Part shown: piece by piece, positions 17,621 to 25,106 of the stretch
Layout of the letters: every line of letters starts with the position of its first letter
Position numbering within the stretch: the stretch's first letter is position 1
Assembly (NCBI GenBank): GCA_963785125.1
Contig: CAWATU010000007.1
Location: forward strand, 868,001 to 932,000
Origin: QHXN01 sp963785125
GTDB lineage: Bacteria > Acidobacteriota > Blastocatellia > Pyrinomonadales > Pyrinomonadaceae
Length of the DNA stretch: 64,000 nt
Direction: 5' to 3'
Translations under genes and position numbers: made by a program
Notes under the pieces: generated by a model
What the model saw: only the letters and a program-made list of their open reading frames with translations
Told to the model about the DNA's origin: nothing
Database searches by the model: none

Positions 17621-19801
17621 TCAACGACTGCCGTCCACGACCTCGAAGTCAACCCACTGCGTCGTCGTGCCCCTGCCGTCCTGCTTCTTGCCCCTCGCGA
17701 CTTCGTCCGTGACGACGACCTGTAGGACGTAGTCGCCGGGCGTCAGCTCTGAGCCCACCTGTAAGCGACCGCCCGCGGCGAGCCGCTTCATGTCCTTCTG
17801 CCCCGTCAAGTCCAGCGGCGCGGCGGCGCCCTCGAAGACGAGCTTGCCGTCCTTGAAGAGTCGCACCTGCGTGATGAGCCGCGGCTGCCCCGTCGCCTTG
17901 TCGGGCCGCGCGTTGTAGATGGCGTAGCCGTAGTCGAGGAAGACGCCGTGGCGCAAGCGTCGCACCGCGGGGCTCAGACCCGGGTCGGCTGCTTCGGCCG
18001 CGACGCCCGCGGCGGCGGTCAACTGTTGTGCGGCCGTCGCCGAGCCTTGCCGCTCAGGATCGACGCCCGCGAGGATGATGCTGGAGAGCGAGAGCGGGCC
18101 TTTGCGCAGATCGGGGATGGCCACGAACTCACGGGCCGAGCCCGTCCGCCCCGTCGAGGCGTCGCGCACGGCGACGCGCAGGTTGTAGGCGCCCGGCCGG
18201 CTCACGGGGATGTTGAGCCGGTAGGTGAGCCCGTCCTTCAACGCCCGCCGGTACTCCTGCTCGCTCAACGTCACCTCGCGCCGCTCGCTGCCCTGCACCG
18301 AAGGGTGGCCGTCGCCCGCGAAGACGGCCGCGATCACGTCGAGCGTCGCCTTGTGCTGCCCGGCGGCCTCCTCCTTGAATTCAAGATCGCTCGCCTTCAG
18401 GTGAACGACGGAGCGGATGGCCGAGCCGCGCGACGGGTCGTCGAGGAAGAGCGCCGCGAGCCGCAGGTCAACGCCGTTCGCGCCGAAGGGGGACGAGAGC
18501 GCGTCGAGCAACTCCTCCTTCTCCGTGCGCGGCCGCTTCGCGTTCTTCACGTCGGCGACGCCGTAGAAGCCTGCGCGCGAGCGCACGGTCAGCCCCGGAC
18601 GTTTGACCCGCACCTTGAGGTCGCGGAACTTGTGCCGCCCCGTGCGCGGGTCGAAGGTCGAGTCGTCGGGGCGGTAGCCGATGAGGTAGTAGCCGCGCTG
18701 GTCTTCGAGCACGCGCTCCAGCTCCCGGTTGAAGTTGTTCTGGTTCTTGATGAAGAAGCCGCCCGTCTCCTTCGCCAGAAGGTCCATGCCGTCCTGAGAC
18801 TTGTGGATGGACAGCCCCGACAGCCCCGGCCCGGCGAGGTGGGGCATCCGGCCCGGGTCGGCCCCCGTCGCGCCGACCGGCTCGATGCCGCGCGAGTCTA
18901 TGACGTAGAAAACGACCGAGGCGCGGTTCGCCAGGTCGATCAGCCGGCGCAGCCGTTCGAGGTTTGAGGTCTCGCCGAAGCGATTCAGGATCGGCAGGTC
19001 TTGCGTGAAGAGGACGACCGCCTTTCGGCCGGGGATGCTCTGGAAGCCGCGGACGATGTAGTTGAGCGCGGAGATGGTGTCGGCGATGGAAAACTCAGAC
19101 TGGAAGTCACCCGGCGTGGCCGACTTCTGTGCGTCCACGCTCCCGCCCGCGCCGGCCTCCGCGCCCCTGGCGAACGCGGAGGCCGGCTCGGCCGTCAACA
19201 CGCTGTTGATCGGGTTGGCCTCGCCCCGGCTCCTCGGCGACCAGCGCACGCGCTCGACGGCCGCGTTGAGCAGACGCTTGTCCGACGTGAACTGCTGGAG
19301 GACGCCGACGCCCGAGCTAACGCGCAGCACCGCGCTCAGCTCGCCCTCCTCAAGCTGTTCGTCCACGTATTTCTTCAGGGCGCGGCGGACGATATGCACG
19401 TTATCGACGCGCATCGAGAGGTCGTCCACCACGAGCGCGACCGTGCGCCGCCCGCGCGCGGTGCCGGGCTGCGCGGGCGGGACGGGCGGCGCGTTCTTAT
19501 CCGCGCGCGGCGCCGCGGTCGCGGCAGTGTTGATGGGGCGCACGGCGGGCGCGGCGCTCACGTAGGAGAAGCTCGTGACCTCCTGCCGCTTGCCCTCCTC
19601 GGTAATCTCGAAATCCTCTGGGCGGAGGTCGGTCACGTGGCGACCGTCGCGGTCGGTGACGACGGCATCCACCTGCACGAGGTTGGTCGTGATGCGCACG
19701 ACCTCTTCGTCGTCATCGGGCGGCGGTGGCTGTTGCGCGACGGTCGGCAACAACATGCCGAAGGCCAGAAGGGTTGCGAGGAGCGAGGTGTAAATTCTCA
19801 T
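17621..19801 (-). CDS. VWFA-related acidobacterial-type secreted protein
   Basis: A 726-residue exported protein. I start it at ATG 19801 because it gives an immediate signal peptide (YTSLLATLLAFGMLLPTVAQ); the frame is open further upstream. Residues 30-75 form a short beta domain (VVRITTNLVQVDAVVTDRDG, EDFEI). A von Willebrand A-like domain with VALVVDDLSM and PGRKAVVLFTQDL covers about 110-340. The C-terminal half is beta-rich. This build matches the VWFA-related family that is greatly expanded in Acidobacteriota and whose function is unknown. It is the first gene of the run continuing into SIS, GH38 and CehA. Confidence 0.75.
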   Translation of the reverse strand: MRIYTSLLATLLAFGMLLPTVAQQPPPPDDDEEVVRITTNLVQVDAVVTDRDGRHVTDLRPEDFEITEEGKRQEVTSFSYVSAAPAVRPINTAATAAPRADKNAPPVPPAQPGTARGRRTVALVVDDLSMRVDNVHIVRRALKKYVDEQLEEGELSAVLRVSSGVGVLQQFTSDKRLLNAAVERVRWSPRSRGEANPINSVLTAEPASAFARGAEAGAGGSVDAQKSATPGDFQSEFSIADTISALNYIVRGFQSIPGRKAVVLFTQDLPILNRFGETSNLERLRRLIDLANRASVVFYVIDSRGIEPVGATGADPGRMPHLAGPGLSGLSIHKSQDGMDLLAKETGGFFIKNQNNFNRELERVLEDQRGYYLIGYRPDDSTFDPRTGRHKFRDLKVRVKRPGLTVRSRAGFYGVADVKNAKRPRTEKEELLDALSSPFGANGVDLRLAALFLDDPSRGSAIRSVVHLKASDLEFKEEAAGQHKATLDVIAAVFAGDGHPSVQGSERREVTLSEQEYRRALKDGLTYRLNIPVSRPGAYNLRVAVRDASTGRTGSAREFVAIPDLRKGPLSLSSIILAGVDPERQGSATAAQQLTAAAGVAAEAADPGLSPAVRRLRHGVFLDYGYAIYNARPDKATGQPRLITQVRLFKDGKLVFEGAAAPLDLTGQKDMKRLAAGGRLQVGSELTPGDYVLQVVVTDEVARGKKQDGRGTTTQWVDFEVVDGSR

Positions 19802-19891
19802 GGCGATAACTCCGGGGCTAAAGGTCTTGAAGGTCTTGCCTGTCAGTCTCAACGCGCGGCGCGGCCACTCCACCTCTTCCAGAGGAAAGGC

Positions 19892-19974
19892 AGGGAGTTA
19901 ACCACAGAGACACGAGAGACACGACTTATCGAAAGCTAAAGCCGTGTCTCTCGTGTCTCTGTGGTTAACTCCCT
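19892..19974. repeat. Perfect 32-bp inverted repeat with 19-base loop
   Basis: Arms 19892-19923 and 19943-19974 are exact reverse complements and contain the TTAACCACAGAGACACGAGA motif. The structure lies seven bases after the end of the ABC permease gene and upstream of the VWFA gene. It could act as terminator or mRNA-stabilising stem for the permease transcript, but there is no clear U tract. The motif is also part of a class of dispersed intergenic repeats, with a partial copy at 5717-5741. Confidence 0.85.
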
Positions 19975-19980
19975 CCTGAT

Positions 19981-20970
19981 TCACGCGATGACCTGACCGC
20001 GCGTCTTGTTGAGCTGGTCGGCGAGTACGGCGAGCAGGATCACGATGCCCAGCGCGATCTTCTGCACGTACGGATCGACGTTGGCGAGGTTCAGGCCGTT
20101 GTTCAGCACGCCGATGAAGACCGCGCCCCACAGCGTCGCGATGACGCTGCCGCGCCCGCCGTTCAACGAAGTGCCGCCGACGACCACCGCCGCAATCACG
20201 TCCAGCTCGTACTGGTTTCCCGCGTTCGGCACGCCCGCGCCCAGACGCGACGCCAGCACCAGCCCCGCCAAGCCCACCATCAACCCGTTCAGGACGTAGA
20301 CGAGCATCGTCACGCCCTTGATGTTCACGCCCGCCAGAAACGCCGCCTCGCGGTTGCCGCCCACGGCGTAGACGTAGCGCCCGAACGTCATCCGCTTCAG
20401 CACGAACCACCCGGCGGCGAACACCAGCAGCATCAGCCAGACGGGCACGGGCACGCGCAGGAACAGCTCCCGCCCGAAGAGGCCGAAGCCCGGCGGCAGG
20501 TCGCTGACCGAGCGCCCCTCGGTGATGACGAACGCGAGGCCGCGGCAGATGGTCAGCATCGCCAGCGTCACCACGAACGGCGGCACGCGAAACCGCGAGA
20601 CCATCAAGCCGTTGAAGGCGCCGACCGCGAGCCCCACGCCAATCGCCGCCAGCGCCGCCAACGCCACCGCACCCGGCGCGCCTGAGGCGGCGGCCATCGC
20701 CGCGACGATGCCGGCGAGCGCCGCCACCGACCCGACCGAGAGGTCGATGCCGCCCGTCAGGATGACGGCCGTCATGCCGACCGCGAGGATGCCCGTGATG
20801 GCGATGCTCAGCGCGATGTTGATGAGGTTGGGCAGCGAGAGGAACGCCGGCGCGTAGAAGGCGAAGAAGATCGACTCCAACACGATGGCCACGACGATGA
20901 CGTACTCGGCCATCGTCTGCCACTGGAGGTAGCGCGGGCGCGGCCTGACCTCACTGACTGTTTCACTCAT
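19981..20970 (-). CDS. Sugar ABC transporter permease, ribose type (RbsC-like)
   Basis: A 329-residue inner-membrane protein with about eight to ten hydrophobic segments. It carries the RbsC-family hallmark GGIDLSVGSVAAL and the coupling loop GGNREAAFLAGVNI. It would form the channel of a ribose/xylose/galactose-type importer. The binding protein gene ends 28 bases upstream on the same strand. No ATP-binding subunit is present in this cluster, so an ATPase must come from elsewhere. Substrate is unknown; neighbouring sugar-acid catabolic genes make a released sugar or sugar acid a fair guess. Confidence 0.88.
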   Translation of the reverse strand: MSETVSEVRPRPRYLQWQTMAEYVIVVAIVLESIFFAFYAPAFLSLPNLINIALSIAITGILAVGMTAVILTGGIDLSVGSVAALAGIVAAMAAASGAPGAVALAALAAIGVGLAVGAFNGLMVSRFRVPPFVVTLAMLTICRGLAFVITEGRSVSDLPPGFGLFGRELFLRVPVPVWLMLLVFAAGWFVLKRMTFGRYVYAVGGNREAAFLAGVNIKGVTMLVYVLNGLMVGLAGLVLASRLGAGVPNAGNQYELDVIAAVVVGGTSLNGGRGSVIATLWGAVFIGVLNNGLNLANVDPYVQKIALGIVILLAVLADQLNKTRGQVIA

Positions 20971-20998
20971 AAGAATCCGCCGCCGCAGCGGCGCGCAC

Positions 20999-21949
20999 TT
21001 ACTTCAGCGAGTTGGCGTCCACGATCTTGACCGGCACGGAGATGCTCTTCTCGACCGGGCCGCCGGCGAAGTGGTTGCTGATGGCCTCGATGGTCTTGGC
21101 GCCGAGGTCGCGCGGCTGCTGCGCCACGTCGGCCTTGAGGGCGCTGCCGCGCTGGATGGCCCTGACCGCCTCGGGGGTGGCGTCGTAGCCGACGATGACG
21201 AGGTCGCCCTTGCCGCGCGTCTCGGCCGCCGACAGAGCGCCGAGCGCCGAGTCGTCGTTGATGCCGAAGATGCCTTTGAGGTTGGGGTTCCCCTGAAGCA
21301 TGTCCTCGGCGGCCTTGAGCGCCTTGTCGCGCAGGCCGCCTCCGTTGAGCGACGCGGCGACCTTGATGCCGGGGTGCTTCTTCATCTCCTCTTTAAAGCC
21401 CAGCTCGCGGTCGAGCCCCGACTGCACCTCCGGCTGGCCGATGATGCCGACCTCGCCCTGCCCGTTGATGGCCTTCGCGATGAACTCGGCCGCGAGCCTT
21501 CCGCCGGAGAGGTTGTCGGAGGCGACGTGCGAGACGACCTGTCCGCCCTGCGCCGCGATGTCGGCGGTGAAGACGGGGATGCCGGCGCGGTTGGCCTGTT
21601 CGATGGCCGGGCCGATGCCCTTCGAGTCGGCCGGGCAGAGGATGATGGCGTCCACTTTCTGGACGATGAAGTTCTCGATCTGCGACTGCTGCTTGGCCAA
21701 ATCCATGTCGCCGGACGTGACGATCAACTGGTAGCCCTGCTTGTCGGCCGCCTCCTTGAGGCCAGCCTCAAGGTCTTTGTAGAAGACGTGCTCGCGCGTC
21801 AGGAGCGTCACGCCGATGCGCTTGCCGCCTGATGCGCTCCCTCCTCCTACGACGCCGCCGGCGCCGCCCGAGCCGGCCTGACAGCCGCTCGTCACCAACA
21901 AAGCCCCGACCAGGAGGGCCAGGCAGAGTGCGTAGACGTTTAATCTCAT
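20999..21949 (-). CDS. Sugar ABC transporter substrate-binding lipoprotein (RbsB-like)
   Basis: A 316-residue periplasmic binding protein of the ribose/LacI-like fold. The N-terminus is a lipoprotein signal with the likely lipid-carrying Cys23 in LLVTSGC, followed by a Gly/Ser linker. The mature part begins with GVTLLTREHVFYKDLEAGL and has DAIILCPADSKGIGPAIEQA and IFGINDDSALGALSAAE, typical of this class. It pairs with the adjacent permease. The gene reads divergently from the racemase-like/kinase/aldolase run, with a 238-base gap that may hold promoters for both directions. Confidence 0.88.
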   Translation of the reverse strand: MRLNVYALCLALLVGALLVTSGCQAGSGGAGGVVGGGSASGGKRIGVTLLTREHVFYKDLEAGLKEAADKQGYQLIVTSGDMDLAKQQSQIENFIVQKVDAIILCPADSKGIGPAIEQANRAGIPVFTADIAAQGGQVVSHVASDNLSGGRLAAEFIAKAINGQGEVGIIGQPEVQSGLDRELGFKEEMKKHPGIKVAASLNGGGLRDKALKAAEDMLQGNPNLKGIFGINDDSALGALSAAETRGKGDLVIVGYDATPEAVRAIQRGSALKADVAQQPRDLGAKTIEAISNHFAGGPVEKSISVPVKIVDANSLK

Positions 21950-22048
21950 CGGTAGGGTCTGACCTTTCGATTGAAGCTTCGGAGAGCGTGCCTCACGATG
22001 ACCGGCGCCGCCGGGGATGACGTGCGCTCGCCTCGCGGGGGTCTATGC

Positions 22049-22054
22049 TATGAT
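22049..22054 (+). promoter_or_regulatory. Candidate extended -10 element for the acid-sugar genes
   Basis: TATGAT preceded by TGC forms an extended -10 about 134 bases before the racemase-like gene. No -35 match is visible at the right distance, so support is limited to this hexamer and its position in a divergent intergenic region. Confidence 0.25.
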
Positions 22055-22097
22055 TCAGAATCTAGAGAGCAAACGGGACGTAAGACCTTCCGGATGT

Positions 22098-22122
22098 GCG
22101 TCGAACATTAACAGTTCGACGC
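22098..22122 (+). promoter_or_regulatory. Hairpin in the leader of the racemase-like gene
   Basis: Nine-base perfect arms GCGTCGAAC and GTTCGACGC around the loop ATTAACA, ending 65 bases before the start codon. It lies in the probable 5' leader or operator of the three-gene + strand run and may be an operator for a dimeric regulator or an RNA stem. Confidence 0.5.
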
Positions 22123-22187
22123 GCCGGCCGACAAGCGCCGGGAAGATTTGAAATCTCCGATTTAAAACTCCGAACTCCCGGAACCAG

Positions 22188-22865
22188 ATGAGTCAGATGA
22201 AGAGAAGCGTGGCCTTCATCCACACCTCGCCCGCGGCCGTCGGCCCGCTGATGCAGTTCTACGCGGAGGCCGCGCCGGAGTTCGAGATTACGAACCTGCT
22301 CGACGACGGCCTGCTGCGCCTGCTCGCGGCCGGGCGCGCCGAAGACGTGCGCCGCCGGCTCTCGGAGATGCTCCGCGCCGCCGCCGAGACCTACGCGCCC
22401 GAACTGGCGATGGTCACCTGCTCATCCGTCTCCAAAGAGCTGATTGAATCTCTGGCGCGCGACTTTCGCTTTCCAGTCCTGAAGATCGACTACCCGATGG
22501 CACGCCGCGCGGTGAGTGCCGGGCGCAGAATCGGCGTCGCCGCGACCTTCCCGCCAACGCTCATCCCCACGTCCAGACTCCTGCGCGCGGCTGCCGCCGA
22601 GGCCGGCGTCGAGATAGAGATCGTCGAAGCGGTCGCACCCGAGGCTTACACCGCGCTCCTCTCGAACGACACGAAGACGCACGACGAGTTGCTCGCCGCC
22701 GCGGTCGATGACTTACAGAAGAAGGATGTCTCGGCGGTCGTCCTCGCGCAGGTCTCGATGGCGCGCACGCTCCCCCTCATCGAACGCACAGCGCGCGTCC
22801 CCGTCCTGACCAGCCTCCACACGAGCCTCGAAGCGATACGCGAGGCGCTTCAGCTTTCCATTTGA
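22188..22865 (+). CDS. Asp/Glu-racemase-like protein with a single cysteine
   Basis: A 225-residue protein with the fold signature of the Asp/Glu/hydantoin racemase family (SVAFIHTSPAAVGPLMQFY, MVTCSSVSKEL, RRIGVAATFPPTL). Cofactor-free racemases of this family use two cysteines. Here Cys78 in TCSS is the only cysteine in the whole protein, and the position usually occupied by the second one reads VVLAQVSMA. It therefore probably does not racemise amino acids by the usual two-base route. It is followed after one base by the DUF1537 kinase, so a role in isomerising a sugar acid, replacing the OtnI-type isomerase of known four-carbon acid-sugar operons, is an inference. ATG at 22197 is an alternative start. 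Confidence 0.7.
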   Translation: MSQMKRSVAFIHTSPAAVGPLMQFYAEAAPEFEITNLLDDGLLRLLAAGRAEDVRRRLSEMLRAAAETYAPELAMVTCSSVSKELIESLARDFRFPVLKIDYPMARRAVSAGRRIGVAATFPPTLIPTSRLLRAAAAEAGVEIEIVEAVAPEAYTALLSNDTKTHDELLAAAVDDLQKKDVSAVVLAQVSMARTLPLIERTARVPVLTSLHTSLEAIREALQLSI

Positions 22866-22866
22866 G

Positions 22867-24207
22867 ATGAGCGGCAGACTTCTCTTCGGCGCCGTCGCCG
22901 ACGACGACACGGGGGCCAGCGACCTCGCGGGGATGCTGGCCGGACAAGGCTTGCGCACGCTGCTCGTCATCGACCTCCCCGAACAGAGTCAGTTTGCAGA
23001 GTGGAGCGCGGGCCAACACGCCGTCGTCATGGCCGAAGGCACGCGCAACCTCCGCGCGGATGAAGCTCGCGCCCGCACGCGCTCTGCCATCCGGCTGCTC
23101 AAATCCAGAGACCCGCGCGTCTTCCAGCTCAAGTTTTGCAGCACGTTCGACTCGACGCCCGAAGGCAACATCGGCCCCACCATCGACGCCGCGCTCGAAG
23201 AGCTTGGCGAAGAGTTCACCGTCGCGCTCCCCGCACTGCCCGTCAACGGGCGAACGACCTATCAGGGCTATCACTTCGTGTACGAACGTCTGCTCAGCGA
23301 CTCTGCGATGCGCGAGCACCCGCTGACGCCGATGACCGAAGCGAACCTCGTCAAGCATCTCTCACGTCAGACCGCGCGCCGCGTCGGCCTCGCGCCCTAC
23401 GAGTCGGTCGAGGCCGGCGCCGAAGAGCTTGGACGCCGCTTCGAGAGCCTGCGCGCCGACGGCGTCTCAATCGCAATCGTGGACTGCCTGAGCGACGCGC
23501 ACGTCCGTGTAGTCTGTCGCGCCTCCGCAGACCTGCGGCTCGTCACCGGCGGCTCCGCCTTCGGTCAGGGGTTCCCTGCCGTCTGGCGCGAGCGCGGCTG
23601 GGTCGAAGAGTTCGACGTTCAGACCGCATCACTCTCAACCGGGGAAACGGAAGGGCGCGGGCGCCTCGTCGTCGCCGGCAGTTGCTCGGTCGCAACGCGC
23701 GCACAGAACCGCTGGTTTGAGTCCGAAGGCGCGCCCGCCCTCCGCGTCGAGCCGCGCGCCCTGCTCGTTGAAGAGTTAGAACGCGGGCCCCTCGTCGAGC
23801 GCGTGCGCCGACACCTCAACGCCGGGCGCGACTGCCTGCTCTACACCACGGACGAGCCCGCGGAGGTCGCGCGCGTGCAGAGTTGGGCCGCCGGGCAAGG
23901 CTTGGACGTACAGACTCTCGGAGAGCGCCTCGCTTACGCGCTGGCCGACCTCGTCGCGGAGGTTCTCGAAGCCGCGCCCGTGTCGGGGCTCGTCTTCGCG
24001 GGCGGCGAGACCTCGGGCGCGCTCTGCCGCCGCCTACGTTTAGGCGCGCTGCGTGTCGGGCGCAACATCGAGCCGGGTGTGCCGCTCTGCTACTCGCTCG
24101 GGCGTTACCGTCTGCCGGTCGTGCTCAAGTCCGGCAACTTCGGCGGCGAAGATTTTTACGCACGCGCGCTCGAAGCCGTGGCACGTCCCCACGAGTATAT
24201 TTTTTAG
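22867..24207 (+). CDS. Four-carbon acid sugar kinase family protein (DUF1537, OtnK-like)
   Basis: A 446-residue DUF1537 protein. The N-terminal domain opens with FGAVADDDTGASDLAG, the family's acidic active-site region, and contains KFCSTFDSTPEGNIGPTIDA and PALPVNGRTTYQGYHF. The C-terminal nucleotide-binding domain includes VVAGSCSVATRAQ and FAGGETSGALCRRL. Characterised members phosphorylate D-erythronate, D- or L-threonate, or 2-oxo-tetronates. The gene is flanked at one base by the racemase-like gene and at eleven bases by the class II aldolase, the OtnK-OtnC pairing known from 2-oxo-tetronate catabolism. The exact substrate is not visible. Confidence 0.88.
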   Translation: MSGRLLFGAVADDDTGASDLAGMLAGQGLRTLLVIDLPEQSQFAEWSAGQHAVVMAEGTRNLRADEARARTRSAIRLLKSRDPRVFQLKFCSTFDSTPEGNIGPTIDAALEELGEEFTVALPALPVNGRTTYQGYHFVYERLLSDSAMREHPLTPMTEANLVKHLSRQTARRVGLAPYESVEAGAEELGRRFESLRADGVSIAIVDCLSDAHVRVVCRASADLRLVTGGSAFGQGFPAVWRERGWVEEFDVQTASLSTGETEGRGRLVVAGSCSVATRAQNRWFESEGAPALRVEPRALLVEELERGPLVERVRRHLNAGRDCLLYTTDEPAEVARVQSWAAGQGLDVQTLGERLAYALADLVAEVLEAAPVSGLVFAGGETSGALCRRLRLGALRVGRNIEPGVPLCYSLGRYRLPVVLKSGNFGGEDFYARALEAVARPHEYIF

Positions 24208-24218
24208 AGGGTGAGCGA

Positions 24219-24848
24219 ATGACGGAAGACGCCTTGTTGGAAACCCTGTGCGAGACGGCCGACAGCTTCTACCAGAGGGGCTACGCCTTCGGCTCGACGG
24301 GCAACATCTCCGTGCGCGCGGGCGGGCGCGTCTGGATCACGCCGACGGGAAAGTCTCTGAAAGGGTTGAAGCCCGGGCGGCTCGCCTGCGTGAGTCTGGC
24401 GGGCGAGAGCCTGAACGAGAACCGCCCGTCGAAGGAGTTCCCCTTCCACCTCGCCGTCTACACGCGCCGCGAGGACGTGCGCGCGGTCGTGCACCTGCAC
24501 ACGCTCCACTCGGTGGCGCTCTCGTGCCTCGAAGGGTTCGAGGCCGAAGACCCTCTGCCGCCGCTCACGCCCTACTACTTCATGCGCGTGGCGCCGCTGG
24601 CCGTGCTCCCCTACTTCCGCCCCGGCTCGACCGAGTTGGCCGACGCGGTCGGCGAGGCGGCGCCCCGACACAACTGCATCCTCCTGCGCAACCACGGCGT
24701 CGTCTGCGCCGGCTCGACGCTCTCCGAGGCCGTAGACCGCACCGAGGAGCTTGAGCAGACCGCCCGCCTCCACTTCCTCCTCCGCGGCGAGCGCGTCCGC
24801 CACCTGACGCCCGAACAGGTCGAAGAGTTGAAGCGGACGTTCGGCTAA
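24219..24848 (+). CDS. Class II aldolase/decarboxylase, OtnC-like
   Basis: A 209-residue class II aldolase/adducin-type metalloenzyme. I use ATG 24219, which follows the kinase stop and is preceded by AGAGGG. Expected features: phosphate-binding STGNISVR and TPTGKSLKGL, the acidic catalytic residue Glu73 in SKEFPFH, zinc ligands His92 and His94 in VHLHTLH, and His159 in RNHGVV. Next to a DUF1537 kinase, the best-matching characterised role is decarboxylation of 3-oxo-tetronate 4-phosphate to dihydroxyacetone phosphate (OtnC). An ordinary aldolase role remains possible. It ends before a 36-base palindrome. Confidence 0.85.
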   Translation: MTEDALLETLCETADSFYQRGYAFGSTGNISVRAGGRVWITPTGKSLKGLKPGRLACVSLAGESLNENRPSKEFPFHLAVYTRREDVRAVVHLHTLHSVALSCLEGFEAEDPLPPLTPYYFMRVAPLAVLPYFRPGSTELADAVGEAAPRHNCILLRNHGVVCAGSTLSEAVDRTEELEQTARLHFLLRGERVRHLTPEQVEELKRTFG

Positions 24849-24862
24849 GAGTTCCGGCCGGG

Positions 24863-24898
24863 GCGCACGTCATTCCCACGCGTGGGAATGACGTGCGC
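24863..24898. repeat. Perfect 36-bp palindrome between convergent genes
   Basis: Both halves (24863-24880 and 24881-24898) are exact reverse complements; the centre reads CATTCCCACGCGTGGGAATG. It stands 14 bases after the aldolase stop. It overlaps the first unit of the 21-base tandem array and could extrude a cruciform or act as a transcription terminator. Confidence 0.85.
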
Positions 24899-25106
24899 AT
24901 ACGCGGGAATGACGTGCGCACGCGTGGGAATGACGTGCGCACGCGTGGGAATACGATTCTGGCGCGCGGGAATGGCATTACCGCGCGTGGGAATGCCATT
25001 CCGCCGCACGGGTGCGCCATTCCGTCGCGTGGGAACGCGATTGCGGCGCGTGGGAATGGCATTCCCGCGCGCCGCAATCGTATTCCGTCATGGTCGAATG
25101 TGATTC
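24881..25106. repeat. Degenerate 21-bp tandem repeat array
   Basis: About eleven units of 21 bases fill the gap between two convergent genes. The unit is CGTGGGAATG followed by about 11 bases; the first three continue ACGTGCGCAYR and later ones diverge, while keeping the GGGAAT core and spacing of 21. Because 21 is a multiple of three, open frames run through it on both strands, giving repetitive pseudo-proteins such as VGMTCAR and PRVRTSF. I see no evidence that these are genes. Confidence 0.85.

Noticed and set aside
24881..25106. CRISPR array
   Set aside because: Units are contiguous 21-mers without unique spacers, and no cas genes are present.
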